From positions 115,522 to 179,521 of the forward strand of contig NZ_BAAAYL010000003.1 in the NCBI RefSeq assembly GCF_039536205.1: a DNA stretch of 64,000 bases, read 5' to 3'. The position numbers and the translations under genes are program-made. Shown in pieces: positions 49,695 through 58,711 of the stretch (within the stretch, counting starts at the first letter, position 1; each line of letters starts with the position of its first letter). Under the pieces are notes generated by a model. It was not told the origin of the DNA. It did not search any database and saw nothing but the letters and a program-made list of their open reading frames with translations. Source of the stretch: Streptomyces sannanensis. Its GTDB lineage: Bacteria > Actinomycetota > Actinomycetes > Streptomycetales > Streptomycetaceae.

Positions 49695-51974
49695 ATGCCG
49701 ACCGAGGAAGAGCTGTTCGCGGCAGTGGACGCGCTGCTGGAAGGTGAGCCCGACCTGCCGTCGCCTGCCGAGCGGGCCCGGCTGCGTGAGGCCGCCGGCA
49801 TCCCGCAATCCCGACTCGCCCAAGCCCTGCAGACGACGACGCAGACGGTGAAGAACTGGGAGAACGGCCGCTCCGAGCCCCGACCGCCGCGCCGACAGGC
49901 ATACCTGCGGCTGCTGGAGGGCTGGGCAGCGAAGTACCCGGCCGAGCCCGACGCCCAGGACGAGGCGGTGCTCGAGACGTTCACCGGTCCGACCGAGCCG
50001 CTCGCCCCTACGCCTGTGGTGCTCCCGGTTCCCATGACCGCACCGAAGCCTGAGCCCGCGCAGCGTGCGTCGTCCCGGCGCCCGGTGCGCAAGGCCGCCC
50101 CGGCGAAGCGGCCAACCACGGACCCGCAGTTCCCCCACGGACCGCTCGCGGTACTGGACGGCGACGGCAGCGCGTACTGCGTGGGCGGGCTGGTCCTGGA
50201 GTGCCCAGCGAAGACGATCCCGCAGCTGGTCGACTGGACGCTGGCCGAGTCCGGGATCGGCGCCCCCCGGTTGCACCGGCACGGGCAGGATGCCGACCCG
50301 CTCATCGTGCTCACCGCATCGGCGGCCGAGAAGTTCGGCCTCCCCGCCCGCCTGGAGGACCGGCGCGGCCTGCGACTGTCGGAGGACCATCCGGTCGTCA
50401 AGCAGATCTCGAAGGCCAAGTGGGAACTCACCCAGCGCGGTTTCGGCCCCTGGGCGCGGATCTACCGCAAGGCCAAGGGCTCGCAGCGTCAGTGCGTGCA
50501 GCTGGCGATCCTGCCGTGGGACGCGCTCGACAACCGCTTCTGGGGCGACGCCGCCGACCTCGCGCCGGCGGACCTCGCCCGCGTCCTGAGCGTCTACGCC
50601 CAGCGCGTCATCACACCGCGCGGCTCCACGGCCGTCAACGGGCTGGAGCTCATGACGAGCCTGCGGCCGCCGACCCGCGCGGTGAAGGACGAGACCACCG
50701 GCGAGTACAAGCCCGGCCACAACCCCGGCTCCCTCGGCACCGACCCGATCGACCCGGCGCCGCCGGAGGCCCCGCCCGAGCACCCGGTCGCCCAGGGCTG
50801 GACCGAAGGGTTCATCGACGAGGAGGCGTACCAGTGGGTCCGCGACCCGAAGCTGCTCTCCGATGAGGAGTGCCTGCTGCCCTGGGCGGTGGGCCTCGAC
50901 CTGAACACCGCGTTCCTCGCCGCCGCGGCCCGCCTGCCCGTGGGCCTGAGCGGGCCGGAGGAGGTCCACCGGCCAGTGTTCGACAAGAAGATCCCTGGCA
51001 CCTGGCTGGTCGACCTCTCCCACATCGACCTGGACCCGCGCCTGCCCAGCCCGTTCACGCCGACCGGCCAGCGCCCAGAAGGCCCGGCCTGGTACGCCAC
51101 GCCGACCGTTGCGTACGCCGTCGAGCTCGGCTACGACGTCGCTCCGATCAAGGCGTTCATCCGGCGCGAGACCGGCGCGTTCCTGGACCCGTGGCACGAC
51201 CGACTCAAGGACGCCTACGTCACCACCCTCGCCGACATCGGCATTACCGCCGACCTCGGCGAGCCCGGCTTCCTCGCGGCCATGGCCCGCCACCAGCTGC
51301 TGAAGGGTGCCAACCCCGCAGATCTAGACGCCGTCCGGCACCTGGCCGCCGCCCGGGTCCAGCTGACCGGCCCGGACGAGCTGCGCGCCGCGATCCGCGA
51401 GTCCCAGCCCCGCGCAATGGGTCTGCTCCTCGCCGACCCCGCCGACCTTCACACCCTGGCCAGCATGGACAACGACGCCCTTGCGCGTACGCTCGCCCGG
51501 CACCAGATGGTCGAGATGGTCCTCAAGGCCATCAAGGCGACCGTCAAGGGCGGCGTCGGCAAGCTCCGCGAGCGCCCCCAGGGCCGCCACTACAAGGACG
51601 GCGAGCGCTGGCCCGCCCTGAACCGCCCGGCCTGGCGCCCGGACATCCGCGCCGCGGTCATCTCCAAGGCCCGGGTCAACATGCACCGCAAGATTGCCAA
51701 CATGGCCCGGGCGACCGGCCTCTACCCGATCGGAGTCCTCTCGGACTGCGTCGTCTACCCGTCGGCGAGCCCCAGTCCGCTCGACCTGCTTCCGCGCGGC
51801 GCCGACGGCACCACCATCCCCGGCGTCTTCCGCCCCGGCCCGACCCCGGGCCTGGTCAAGCTGGAAGGCACGCAGGAGATGTCCTGGGCCGTGGACCTGC
51901 TGGAACAGGGCTACAACCCCGCCCGCCACATCAAGGGCGACGACCACGACGCTGTCCTGGACGAAGGAGAGTAA
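49695..51974 (+). CDS. tap: telomere-associated protein Tap
   Basis: 759 residues, the usual Tap length. An N-terminal XRE helix-turn-helix (about 30-75: REAAGIPQSRLAQALQTTTQ, VKNWENGRSEPRPP) is followed by a Pro/Ala linker and a large domain with GLDLNTAFLAAAARLPVGLS and VSFx-like conserved stretches up to the C-terminus. Tap binds the 3' overhang at Streptomyces telomeres and recruits the terminal protein for end patching. It directly precedes tpg, the canonical arrangement in linear replicons. Confidence 0.9.
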   Translation: MPTEEELFAAVDALLEGEPDLPSPAERARLREAAGIPQSRLAQALQTTTQTVKNWENGRSEPRPPRRQAYLRLLEGWAAKYPAEPDAQDEAVLETFTGPTEPLAPTPVVLPVPMTAPKPEPAQRASSRRPVRKAAPAKRPTTDPQFPHGPLAVLDGDGSAYCVGGLVLECPAKTIPQLVDWTLAESGIGAPRLHRHGQDADPLIVLTASAAEKFGLPARLEDRRGLRLSEDHPVVKQISKAKWELTQRGFGPWARIYRKAKGSQRQCVQLAILPWDALDNRFWGDAADLAPADLARVLSVYAQRVITPRGSTAVNGLELMTSLRPPTRAVKDETTGEYKPGHNPGSLGTDPIDPAPPEAPPEHPVAQGWTEGFIDEEAYQWVRDPKLLSDEECLLPWAVGLDLNTAFLAAAARLPVGLSGPEEVHRPVFDKKIPGTWLVDLSHIDLDPRLPSPFTPTGQRPEGPAWYATPTVAYAVELGYDVAPIKAFIRRETGAFLDPWHDRLKDAYVTTLADIGITADLGEPGFLAAMARHQLLKGANPADLDAVRHLAAARVQLTGPDELRAAIRESQPRAMGLLLADPADLHTLASMDNDALARTLARHQMVEMVLKAIKATVKGGVGKLRERPQGRHYKDGERWPALNRPAWRPDIRAAVISKARVNMHRKIANMARATGLYPIGVLSDCVVYPSASPSPLDLLPRGADGTTIPGVFRPGPTPGLVKLEGTQEMSWAVDLLEQGYNPARHIKGDDHDAVLDEGE

Positions 51975-51977
51975 GCG

Positions 51978-52532
51978 GTGACGGACATTCACGAGGCCCT
52001 GCAGCGCGCCGACCAAGAGGTCTTCACACGCGAGCCACCCAAGTCGGTCCAGGCCCGCATCAACTTCCTGCTCAAACAGCTCAAGACAACCAAGGCTGTC
52101 GCCCAGGAACTTGGGGTGACCCAACGGTCGGTGGAGCGCTACCGCAAGGGCGAGCGGAAGAAGCCACCGAAGGAGATCGCGGACCGCATCGACGCCGCCG
52201 TCCGTTCCCGCTGGCAGCCCCAGATCCGCAAGCGCCGCCAGCGCCAAGCCGCAACCGCGACCGGCATCACTGTGGAGACCCGCGCCCGGTTCGGCTACAC
52301 CGCACCGATCGGCACCACCGACGACGGCCGGATGCGCCGGCTGACCGTGCACCTGCCCCCCGAGTACGCGCAGCGCCTCTTCGACGCCCGCGAGCAGGGC
52401 GCCAGCGACCAGCAGATGCGCGGAATCGTTGCCGAGGGCTTGCAGGAGATCTATTTCAAGGACGACGGACGCCGCGCCCAGGGCCTGGAAGTCGAATTCA
52501 CCGACATCGACTATTTCGACGTCTCATTCTGA
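51978..52532 (+). CDS. tpg: telomere terminal protein Tpg
   Basis: 184 residues from GTG 51978, 3 nt after tap. The family's N-terminal helix-turn-helix (VAQELGVTQRSVERYRKGER, about 40-59), a basic region (QPQIRKRRQRQAATATGITV), FGYTAPIGTTDDGRMRRLTV and the C-terminal DIDYFDVSF are all present. Tpg is covalently attached to the 5' ends of linear Streptomyces DNA and primes end patching with Tap. Intact. Confidence 0.92.
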   Translation: MTDIHEALQRADQEVFTREPPKSVQARINFLLKQLKTTKAVAQELGVTQRSVERYRKGERKKPPKEIADRIDAAVRSRWQPQIRKRRQRQAATATGITVETRARFGYTAPIGTTDDGRMRRLTVHLPPEYAQRLFDAREQGASDQQMRGIVAEGLQEIYFKDDGRRAQGLEVEFTDIDYFDVSF

Positions 52533-52575
52533 AAAGAGGAAGGCGCGACTTCCTCGACTGGGAGGAGGAGCTGGG

Positions 52576-52761
52576 ATGGCGCTGACCGACCACGCCGAAG
52601 CGGCGTCGGCCGACGAGGACCCCGGCTTCCGCAACATCGGCTGCCAGATCGTGTGCAGCCCCGAGGTCGCTGACGAGATCGCCCAGCGGCTGCGCGAGGC
52701 CGTCGGCGAGATCCTCAACGACTACACCGACGACGACGTCTTCGACTACGGCGTCGACTGA
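52576..52761 (+). CDS. small acidic protein, 61 aa
   Basis: ATG 52576 with GGAGGAGGAG upstream, 43 nt after tpg. Acidic, with CQIVCSPEVADEIAQRLREA, and ends DYTDDDVFDYGVD. No family recognised; probably read from the tap-tpg transcript. Confidence 0.65.
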   Translation: MALTDHAEAASADEDPGFRNIGCQIVCSPEVADEIAQRLREAVGEILNDYTDDDVFDYGVD

Positions 52762-52850
52762 CGCCCACCAGCACGGGAAGGGATCACCGCATGTCCGTCC
52801 CCACCACCCCGCACCGCGCGTACGGTGGCGATACGACCCAGGAGGTGCCG

Positions 52851-53147
52851 ATGAGCGCGCAGCCCGAGGAAGCCCCCGCCCCGCCGGCCCCGGCCGCCGC
52901 CGCCCAGCTGCTTGCCCAGCTGCGCGACGACCGCCGCGCCGACACCTGGGTGCCGGCCTTCGAGCGGGACTGGGCCAAGGCCCTGGAGGACTCCCGCCAC
53001 ACCTACAGCCTCACCCCCCTGCACGACGTCGTCCGAACCTGGCAGGTACGCCTCGCCGCGGCCCCGGCCGTCGACGCGTACATTGACTCCGGCCGTGACG
53101 AGACCGGCTTCGTAGACCTGGCCGACGTCCTCGGTGCCCGCCGGTGA
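52851..53147 (+). CDS. antitoxin-like protein (DUF6247-like)
   Basis: 98 residues. ATG 52851 is chosen over 52791 because AGGAGG lies 6 nt before it. After a Pro/Ala head, VPAFERDWAKALEDSRHTYS, LTPLHDVVRTWQVRLAA resembles the DUF6247-type partners of RelE/ParE toxins. GTGA overlap with the toxin gene supports a toxin-antitoxin pair. Confidence 0.7.
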   Translation: MSAQPEEAPAPPAPAAAAQLLAQLRDDRRADTWVPAFERDWAKALEDSRHTYSLTPLHDVVRTWQVRLAAAPAVDAYIDSGRDETGFVDLADVLGARR

Positions 53148-53404
53148 CCGATCAGCCGTGGGCGGTGCGCCTGTCCCCGCAGGCTGCGAAGACGCTCACC
53201 GAGCTCCCGGAGCACGCGAAGGGGATGGTCCGCGACGTCCTGGACATCGCGGTGCGCTCCCCGTGGGGCTGGCCCCAATGGAACGCCGGCGACCCGGAAG
53301 GCGAGGATGTCCGCGCCGCGTCCGTCGGACAGCTGTCCGTCGTCTACGTGATCAACCGCCTCACCCGGCGCCTGTCCGTCCTGGACATTTTCTGGATCGG
53401 GTAG
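53144..53404 (+). CDS. RelE/ParE-type toxin
   Basis: 86 residues from GTG 53144. The RelE/ParE fold is seen in WAVRLSPQAAKTLTELPEHA, then VRAASVGQLSVVYVINRLTR and LSVLDIFWIG, the final strands with a typical hydrophobic-Arg pattern. It probably cleaves mRNA on the ribosome or inhibits gyrase. Coupled to the antitoxin-like gene and followed by a strong terminator; likely stabilises the plasmid. Confidence 0.8.
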   Translation: MTDQPWAVRLSPQAAKTLTELPEHAKGMVRDVLDIAVRSPWGWPQWNAGDPEGEDVRAASVGQLSVVYVINRLTRRLSVLDIFWIG

Positions 53405-53411
53405 CCACCCG

Positions 53412-53464
53412 TGCAGAACGCTCCGACCCCGGCATTGCAGCTGCCGGGATCGGAGCGTTCTGCA
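53412..53464. terminator. terminator of the toxin-antitoxin operon
   Basis: TGCAGAACGCTCCGA (53412-53426) pairs perfectly with TCGGAGCGTTCTGCA (53450-53464), and CCCGGCA/TGCCGGG pair inside, giving a very long stem. It can work in both directions, also for the convergent gene below. Confidence 0.9.
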
Positions 53465-53549
53465 TGCTAGCCGCGCCCCGATCGCTGCGGTAACCGGGCG
53501 GCGCTTCGGAGCCATGGTCGCAGCTGCGCGGCGTGGCAGTGTCCGGGCA

Positions 53550-54071
53550 TCAACCGGGTTCGGCGGCCATGGAGTTGAAGGTCTCCCGCATGAGCAGGTC
53601 GGTGGCGCCGGGCTGTTCGACCAGGCTGTCGAAGAGGTCAGCGAGCAGCCAGAGCACGAAGTTGTGTACCAGGGCTTCCTTCGGTGGGATCGTCCCGAAC
53701 TGGTCGCGCCAGGCCACGGTGTCCATGCCCATGGCCGCGGCCATGAGGACGCCGGTGACCATCGGTACCTGGGCGGGGTCGGCCAGTTCGAAGCCGGGCA
53801 GCTTGCGGATCACGGCCGGGATCAGATCACTGAGTGGATCGAGGCGGTCCTCCTCTCCGCAGTCCTGCTGGCCGATGATGTGCGCGGTCAGCACGCCCAC
53901 CAGGAAGACCGAGCCCCGGGACACTTCGTCCCGGCCGTGGGTGTCCATCGCGGCCTGGACACGCTGCTGCGCCTGTCGACGTTCCTTCTCTGACGTGCGC
54001 TTCTCTAAGATCCGGTACGAGTCCCATGCCGCGTGGACTGCCTCGTCCACGACTACACCGTCACTGGTCAT
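53550..54071 (-). CDS. hypothetical protein, 173 aa
   Basis: ATG 54071. Helical throughout: YRILEKRTSEKERRQAQQRV (charged), then GSVFLVGVLTAHIIGQQDCG and VPMVTGVLMAAAMGMDTVAW as more apolar helices, and NFVLWLLADLFDSLVEQPGA near the end. No membrane topology is certain and no family is recognised. Confidence 0.65.
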   Translation of the reverse strand: MTSDGVVVDEAVHAAWDSYRILEKRTSEKERRQAQQRVQAAMDTHGRDEVSRGSVFLVGVLTAHIIGQQDCGEEDRLDPLSDLIPAVIRKLPGFELADPAQVPMVTGVLMAAAMGMDTVAWRDQFGTIPPKEALVHNFVLWLLADLFDSLVEQPGATDLLMRETFNSMAAEPG

Positions 54072-54177
54072 ACGCTGACCGTAGTGAGTCGGCGGACTGC
54101 GGCGGCAGTCCTCGCACGAACCGCTGGCCCGGATCCGGTGCGGCCCGCCATGTTTGGGCGTTTCCAGTGCCGCAGGT

Positions 54178-54732
54178 TCAGTGGGAGCAGTGCGTGCACA
54201 CGGTGCCGGCGAACGCATGGTCCGCTGCAGTGACGTCGCGGCCGGTGAGATGGGCGGCCGCGTCCAGCGAGGCGGACAAGGGCCGACGCGTGGCAGTGCT
54301 GAACTGGTAGGGCGTGTCCGTGGCGATGTACTTGTCAGCCGAGGCGGCAGAGCTCCCAGGATCCTTTCGGTAAAGGCTGGTTGCTCGCGTCTCCCGACGC
54401 CACCGCTCTACCGCATCACCCCACCGCGCTTCAGCATCCGGCGCGTTCATACGGAGGGCCTCTGCGATCGTCTCCCAGCTGGCCCCACGGACCCGCTCGG
54501 CGATCACAGCTTGCCTCAACACCGAATCGAGCGGGTGGAGGGTTTTCGCTCGACGTGCATAGTCGCCGGCCTGCGCCAGGTCCTCGCCTACCGTCTGCGC
54601 GTACTGGCCGAGGGCGGTCGCGGCGGATTCGATCGCGGACACCAGCTCGATCCTGGCGATGTCGGATTCGGTGAAGCTGTCGGCTGGCAACTCACGCGGG
54701 TCCACTCGGATCGTAACCGTCTCACTACTCAT
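54178..54732 (-). CDS. hypothetical protein with HTH-like segment, 184 aa
   Basis: ATG 54732. The segment AVIAERVRGASWETIAEALR (about 92-111) looks like a helix-turn-helix with the SWxxIAxxL core seen in many actinobacterial proteins. The N-terminus has a beta strand (TVTIRVDPRELPADSF), and the end carries CTHC. Not a known family to me. Confidence 0.65.
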   Translation of the reverse strand: MSSETVTIRVDPRELPADSFTESDIARIELVSAIESAATALGQYAQTVGEDLAQAGDYARRAKTLHPLDSVLRQAVIAERVRGASWETIAEALRMNAPDAEARWGDAVERWRRETRATSLYRKDPGSSAASADKYIATDTPYQFSTATRRPLSASLDAAAHLTGRDVTAADHAFAGTVCTHCSH

Positions 54733-54813
54733 GGTGAGGATCGTAGGGGCGTGCTTGAGCACGCCCAGCCACCTGTCACCCGTGAGGCTCACAGGCTATA
54801 TCGCCTTGGGCCT

Positions 54814-55776
54814 CTAGTCCGCCGACCCGTCTGCCTGGAGGGTTACCGCGCTGGCGGACTGCCTCTCGCGACGCTTGGCGCGGGTGCCGTTTCCGGTCCT
54901 GTCCTGGGCCTCCCAGTCGGGTTCCGGCCCGGGATCCTTCGCTGGAACCTTCGTCACCTGCAGACTAGCCGCCTTTCCTCGGGTGTGCTGACTGGTGTCG
55001 CAGGTCAACAGCCGCACAGGGCGCCCCGCGAGCGACTGGATCGCCACCGCCCGGTCAATGATCTCGTCATCGGCGAGGGGCAGCCGCACGTGCCCGGGCG
55101 GGTCCAGGACGATCTCCAGGCTGATCTGGCCGCGGACTTCGTCCTGGGTGAGGCGGGGCCGACGCAGAATCCCGGACAGGGATCCGTTCAGCGTGCCGTC
55201 CAGAAGTCCCAGTGTGTGGCCCGCTCGCCACCGCGGCTGGTGCTTGCCCGCCTCCTTCAAGCCGTCCAGCTCGTCCACCACGGCGATCGGGAACAGCAAC
55301 CGGATGTGCTCGCCGGTCGGCAGACCCAGCACCTGGTGCAGGTCGACGTCTTCCAGCTTGTCGGGGTTCTGGATGTAGAAGCTGGAGTCGGCGACCACGA
55401 ACCACTCCGGTCCGTCCCAGCGGGTCATCAGCGACCGCAGCAGGCCTATCGCCGCTTCGAGGGTCTCGACGCGCTCAGCCAGTTCCTGGTCCACCAGCAG
55501 GTTCACAAGACGCTGCTGCTCCGAGCCCGCTAGGTGCCCGACGCCGTCCAGGAGCGTGTCGTGGCGCTTCGTCAGGATCAGGGCGGCGAGGTCTTCGGCG
55601 CTGACCTGGTTCCGCAGCTGCTGGGCTGAGCGCAGGGCCCACTCCAGATAGCTGAGCAGCCGGTGGTAGGCGCTGGAATGACCGACGCCGCGTTCGTTGG
55701 ATGCTGCTGTGTGTACGGTCCGCAGCGCATCGAGGAGGTTCTGCCGGTCGGTTCCCGGGCGGGGCGTGATGAGCAT
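54814..55776 (-). CDS. PIN-domain protein
   Basis: About 320 residues. The C-terminal half has the PIN acidic set: D130 (FVVADSSFYIQNP), E169 (PIAVVDELDGLKE), D241 (ADDEIIDRAVAI) and D260 (RLLTCDTSQHTRG). This suggests a Mg-dependent ribonuclease. The N-terminal 120 residues are helical (SAYHRLLSYLEWALRSAQQL). The length and lack of an adjacent antitoxin differ from VapC; it resembles the larger PINc-type proteins. ATG 55776 or 55803. Confidence 0.8.
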   Translation of the reverse strand: MLITPRPGTDRQNLLDALRTVHTAASNERGVGHSSAYHRLLSYLEWALRSAQQLRNQVSAEDLAALILTKRHDTLLDGVGHLAGSEQQRLVNLLVDQELAERVETLEAAIGLLRSLMTRWDGPEWFVVADSSFYIQNPDKLEDVDLHQVLGLPTGEHIRLLFPIAVVDELDGLKEAGKHQPRWRAGHTLGLLDGTLNGSLSGILRRPRLTQDEVRGQISLEIVLDPPGHVRLPLADDEIIDRAVAIQSLAGRPVRLLTCDTSQHTRGKAASLQVTKVPAKDPGPEPDWEAQDRTGNGTRAKRRERQSASAVTLQADGSAD

Positions 55777-55872
55777 GAGTGGATCCTGCCAGGGGCGGGC
55801 CACACAGGACCGCTGGTTTCCAGCAGCGGGTGGCTGGCGCCCGCTCCGCCCGCGCCCCGGTGTCCTCTGACA

Positions 55873-56094
55873 TCGAAGTTGGATTGTTTGTCAACGAAGT
55901 TGGACTGGTTACTGAGCTTGAACTCGTGATGTCGCCTTCCGGGGGTAAAAGTTGAGGTCGGGTGGGTAAGGCGGCAGGTAGTAGATGGTCCGCCAGTCAC
56001 GGTTCGCGGCGAACTCTCGCTCCCACTGTGCGCATTGCCGGCGATCGACGGTCAGCCCGTTACGACGTCACAAGTTCAAGATCAGTAGGCGGGC
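55873..56094 (-). pseudogene. transposase C-terminal remnant with inverted repeats
   Basis: On the minus strand the frame reads FAANRDWRTIYYLPPYPPDL, like the IYYLPPYAPDLN signature of IS630-family transposases, then decays. The 25-bp arms at 55910-55934 (TACTGAGCTTGAACTCG...) and 56063-56087 are inverted copies with about 21 of 25 matches. CGAAGTTGGA is directly repeated at 55874 and 55895. Together these are relics of insertion elements. Confidence 0.65.
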
Positions 56095-56146
56095 CGCCGG
56101 ATGGTGGCGACCCGCCCCTCTTCTCTGCCAGGACACGCTCAGTGGG

Positions 56147-56308
56147 TTACCAGCCGAAGGTGTATCCGTCGCCGTTGCACGAGCTGCAGACGCCGTCGCC
56201 TCCGCACTTGTCGCAGTCTCGCGGGAAGGGGAAGCCGTCGACCTTGCCGGTGCCCTTGCACTTTCGGCACTCGCCCTTCTTGTCGGGGCATGACTTGCAT
56301 CGGGCCAT
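56147..56308 (-). CDS. DnaJ-type zinc-finger peptide, 53 aa
   Basis: ATG 56308 with AGGAG 7 nt before. Repeated CxxC units: RCKSCPDKKGECRKCKGTGK, then DCDKCGGDGVCSSCNGDGYT. The CxxCxGxG spacing is that of the DnaJ central domain, without J domain or substrate part. It probably binds two zinc ions. Stand-alone fingers like this occur widely in Streptomyces; the partner is unknown. Confidence 0.75.
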   Translation of the reverse strand: MARCKSCPDKKGECRKCKGTGKVDGFPFPRDCDKCGGDGVCSSCNGDGYTFGW

Positions 56309-56402
56309 GAGAGTTCTCCTTTTCATCTTGAATGTGACAGCCGTAGCCGCCGCGGGTTGTGCACTTGTCGTCGCCCGGGTCCAGCCGTGCAACGGAGAGG
56401 AC

Positions 56403-58199
56403 CTACAGCGGTTCGTCTGCCGGCTCGAAGTAGGGAAGGGAGGGGCTGGCTACAACAGTGCTCCCTCCCCAGAGGACGCGATGCGTCTCGGTTCCTCCTG
56501 AGGGGCAACAGGTGGGATCGGTGTCCTTGAAGACCGGTCGGGTGAGTGTGGCTTCCGTACCGTTCTGCGACACGAGGCGGAGCTGCCCGGATCCGGACGC
56601 CTGGCCCACGTACCTGTTGCCGTAGAAGAAGAACACGCTGACACAGTTGCCGTTGGCGCTACCGACGCATGAGGCTTGAACGGCGCGTAGCGGGCCGGTC
56701 ATGCGGTTGATCTCCTCTGCGGTGGCAGTGGTGCTGTAGTTGTGCCGCTGGATGAGCCGCAGGGCTGCGGCGCCGTCGACGGCGGTGGTCGGCTGTTGGG
56801 CGGTGGCCGGGCAGCCGGTGAACTCGAGCAGCCGGGCGGGGGGTTTCAAGCCGCCGAGTCGGCTGCAGTCACGGACCCAGTCCGGGTCGTGGTCGTCCTC
56901 CATGACCGGCACAAGGTGGGTGGCCAGTTTGAGTCGGCCGGCCGTGCGGGTGAAGACCGTGATGATCACGGAGTCCGTGGCGGGAGTGTCGCCCCAGATG
57001 ACGGCTGACCAGCCGGAGTAGCACCGGCTGTCTCCGAGGTGGACTTCGGAAGGGGCCTGCAGGGAGCGGGTGACCGCCGTCTTCAGTTCCGCGCGGGTGG
57101 GGCACGGGTTCGTGTCGGCGGGTTTGACGGGTTGTGTGCCCCGGATGCGTTCAATCTGCTTGATCACCGTCGCCATGACGGTGGGGTGGGTCTTGATGTT
57201 GACGTGGTTGCAGCCGCTCAGGAGCACCTTCCAGCCGCTTGAGCGGCAGGTGAGGACGTGCGGCTTGCCGGTCCGGTTCGTGTAGGCGGTAGCGGAGTCG
57301 AGGGTGACGGCGAGGTCCCCGAGTTCCGCTTCGGGCGGAGAGTCGACTTCGAAGGGCCCTTCAGGGAGGAAGAACCTGATGCTGCCGGCGATCGCGAGGA
57401 CGGGAAGTTCCTTGGGCCAGGGTGGCAGTTTCCTGATCTCGTCCGACCCGTACCTCAGCGCACGGCCCTGGGGAGATTTGAGCGCGGTGAGTACCGAGCA
57501 GATGTCGTCTTCGTGTGTGAGGTCGTATCCCGCACAGAAGCTGAGGACGGCTTCGAGCGTCATGAGTGCGGGGTGGCGGGAGATGCTGAGCAGGTCCGTG
57601 GCCGTTTGGAGGACGGTGATGAGTTTGGAGCCGACCGTCGGCGTGCCGATGGTGATGACCTCGGCGATGTTCTGCCACGTCTTGCTGTTGGGCCGGCCGT
57701 CGGAGCGTGAGGCTGCGTACTGGGTGGCGAGGCCGCCCATGGAGTGGCCGACGACGACGACCTTGTGTCCGGTGGTGCGGGCCAGGCAGTTGATGGCGTT
57801 GGCGAGCCCCGGGCCGATGCGGTTGTCGGTCACCCATTCCGGCTGGGCCGCGGAGTAGTCGTAAGTCCACGCCGTGACGCGGGGCAGTTTGGCGACTCTC
57901 ACGGGAAAGGATCCCTTGCCCGGCCGGTACGTCTCACCTGCCTTCTGTGCCTTGTCAGCCAGGTACACCCCCTCCGGTTCGTTCCAGGTGTCGGCTCCGG
58001 AGGCGATGCCGTGGACGAAGAGGACCGGCGTGCTGTTCGCCACCGGCCCACGTGGTTCGACCTCCACGGCCTTGCCGCCCGCGGAACAGGGGCCAGGGGC
58101 CGCGGCCGCGGTCGCGGGCAGCACCGTACCGAGGCCGAGGAGGGTCAGCAGGGTGACGCACAGGGCGAGGATGCGCGCCTGGATCGAATGTCCTGTCAC
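56403..58199 (-). CDS. secreted alpha/beta hydrolase (lipase/esterase-like)
   Basis: About 598 residues. Sec signal peptide (ARILALCVTLLTLLGLGTVL to ATAAAA). The oxyanion strand is TPVLFVHGIASGADTW (58-73) and the nucleophile elbow VVVVGHSMGGLATQ (147-160). A late His (GCNHVNIKTHP) fits the triad. The last 200 residues form an additional Cys-containing domain (GSANGNCVSVFFFYGNRYVG), resembling the LppP/LprE-type domain. GTG 58199 overlaps the stop of the upstream gene. Confidence 0.85.
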   Translation of the reverse strand: MTGHSIQARILALCVTLLTLLGLGTVLPATAAAAPGPCSAGGKAVEVEPRGPVANSTPVLFVHGIASGADTWNEPEGVYLADKAQKAGETYRPGKGSFPVRVAKLPRVTAWTYDYSAAQPEWVTDNRIGPGLANAINCLARTTGHKVVVVGHSMGGLATQYAASRSDGRPNSKTWQNIAEVITIGTPTVGSKLITVLQTATDLLSISRHPALMTLEAVLSFCAGYDLTHEDDICSVLTALKSPQGRALRYGSDEIRKLPPWPKELPVLAIAGSIRFFLPEGPFEVDSPPEAELGDLAVTLDSATAYTNRTGKPHVLTCRSSGWKVLLSGCNHVNIKTHPTVMATVIKQIERIRGTQPVKPADTNPCPTRAELKTAVTRSLQAPSEVHLGDSRCYSGWSAVIWGDTPATDSVIITVFTRTAGRLKLATHLVPVMEDDHDPDWVRDCSRLGGLKPPARLLEFTGCPATAQQPTTAVDGAAALRLIQRHNYSTTATAEEINRMTGPLRAVQASCVGSANGNCVSVFFFYGNRYVGQASGSGQLRLVSQNGTEATLTRPVFKDTDPTCCPSGGTETHRVLWGGSTVVASPSLPYFEPADEPL

Positions 58200-58630
58200 T
58201 TGACGACCTCCACCACTGTGATGCGCCATCCGGTGCTCCGCTTGGCGAACCCGATGAGGATGTGCTGTGCGGGTTTCCCAGGTTTCGTCAGGGTGGCCTG
58301 TGCGTTGGCGTAGCCGTTGTCCTCGTGCCAGCTGTTCTTTCTCAGGTCGATGCGGGTGCCTTCGGGGAGAAGGCGGCCAGTGGCCAGGGCCTGATCCAGT
58401 TCGGGGGTGAGTGCCGCCCGCTGGGTGGCGGCATCGCTCGAGGCCAGGTCCTGGGCGATGTCAGCTGCTTGGGCGGGCAGGGGTCCACCCGGCTTGTACG
58501 GCAGCGCGGGGGCGCCTGGAGGCTTGCCGCTGTCCGGTGGACGTGGTGGCTGGTCGTCGCGGAGGGCCAGGTAGCCGATTCCAAAGGCGGCCACCAGGGC
58601 CAGACCGAGGATCACGAGTGTTTTTCGCAT
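58196..58630 (-). CDS. membrane-anchored or secreted protein, 144 aa
   Basis: An N-terminal hydrophobic helix (TLVILGLALVAAFGIGYLAL) with no clear cleavage site, a Pro-rich linker (DDQPPRPPDSGKPPGAP), and a small extracytoplasmic domain ending HILIGFAKRSTGWRITVVEV. It is coupled to the secreted hydrolase and may be its partner or chaperone (inference). Confidence 0.7.
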   Translation of the reverse strand: MRKTLVILGLALVAAFGIGYLALRDDQPPRPPDSGKPPGAPALPYKPGGPLPAQAADIAQDLASSDAATQRAALTPELDQALATGRLLPEGTRIDLRKNSWHEDNGYANAQATLTKPGKPAQHILIGFAKRSTGWRITVVEVVK

Positions 58631-58711
58631 GGCTTCATGCCTCCGTGGAGAGTCAGGTGTACGAGGGACACATCGGCGGGAAGCGGAGTGTCTCGGTGGG
58701 GTGCGCTGTGG

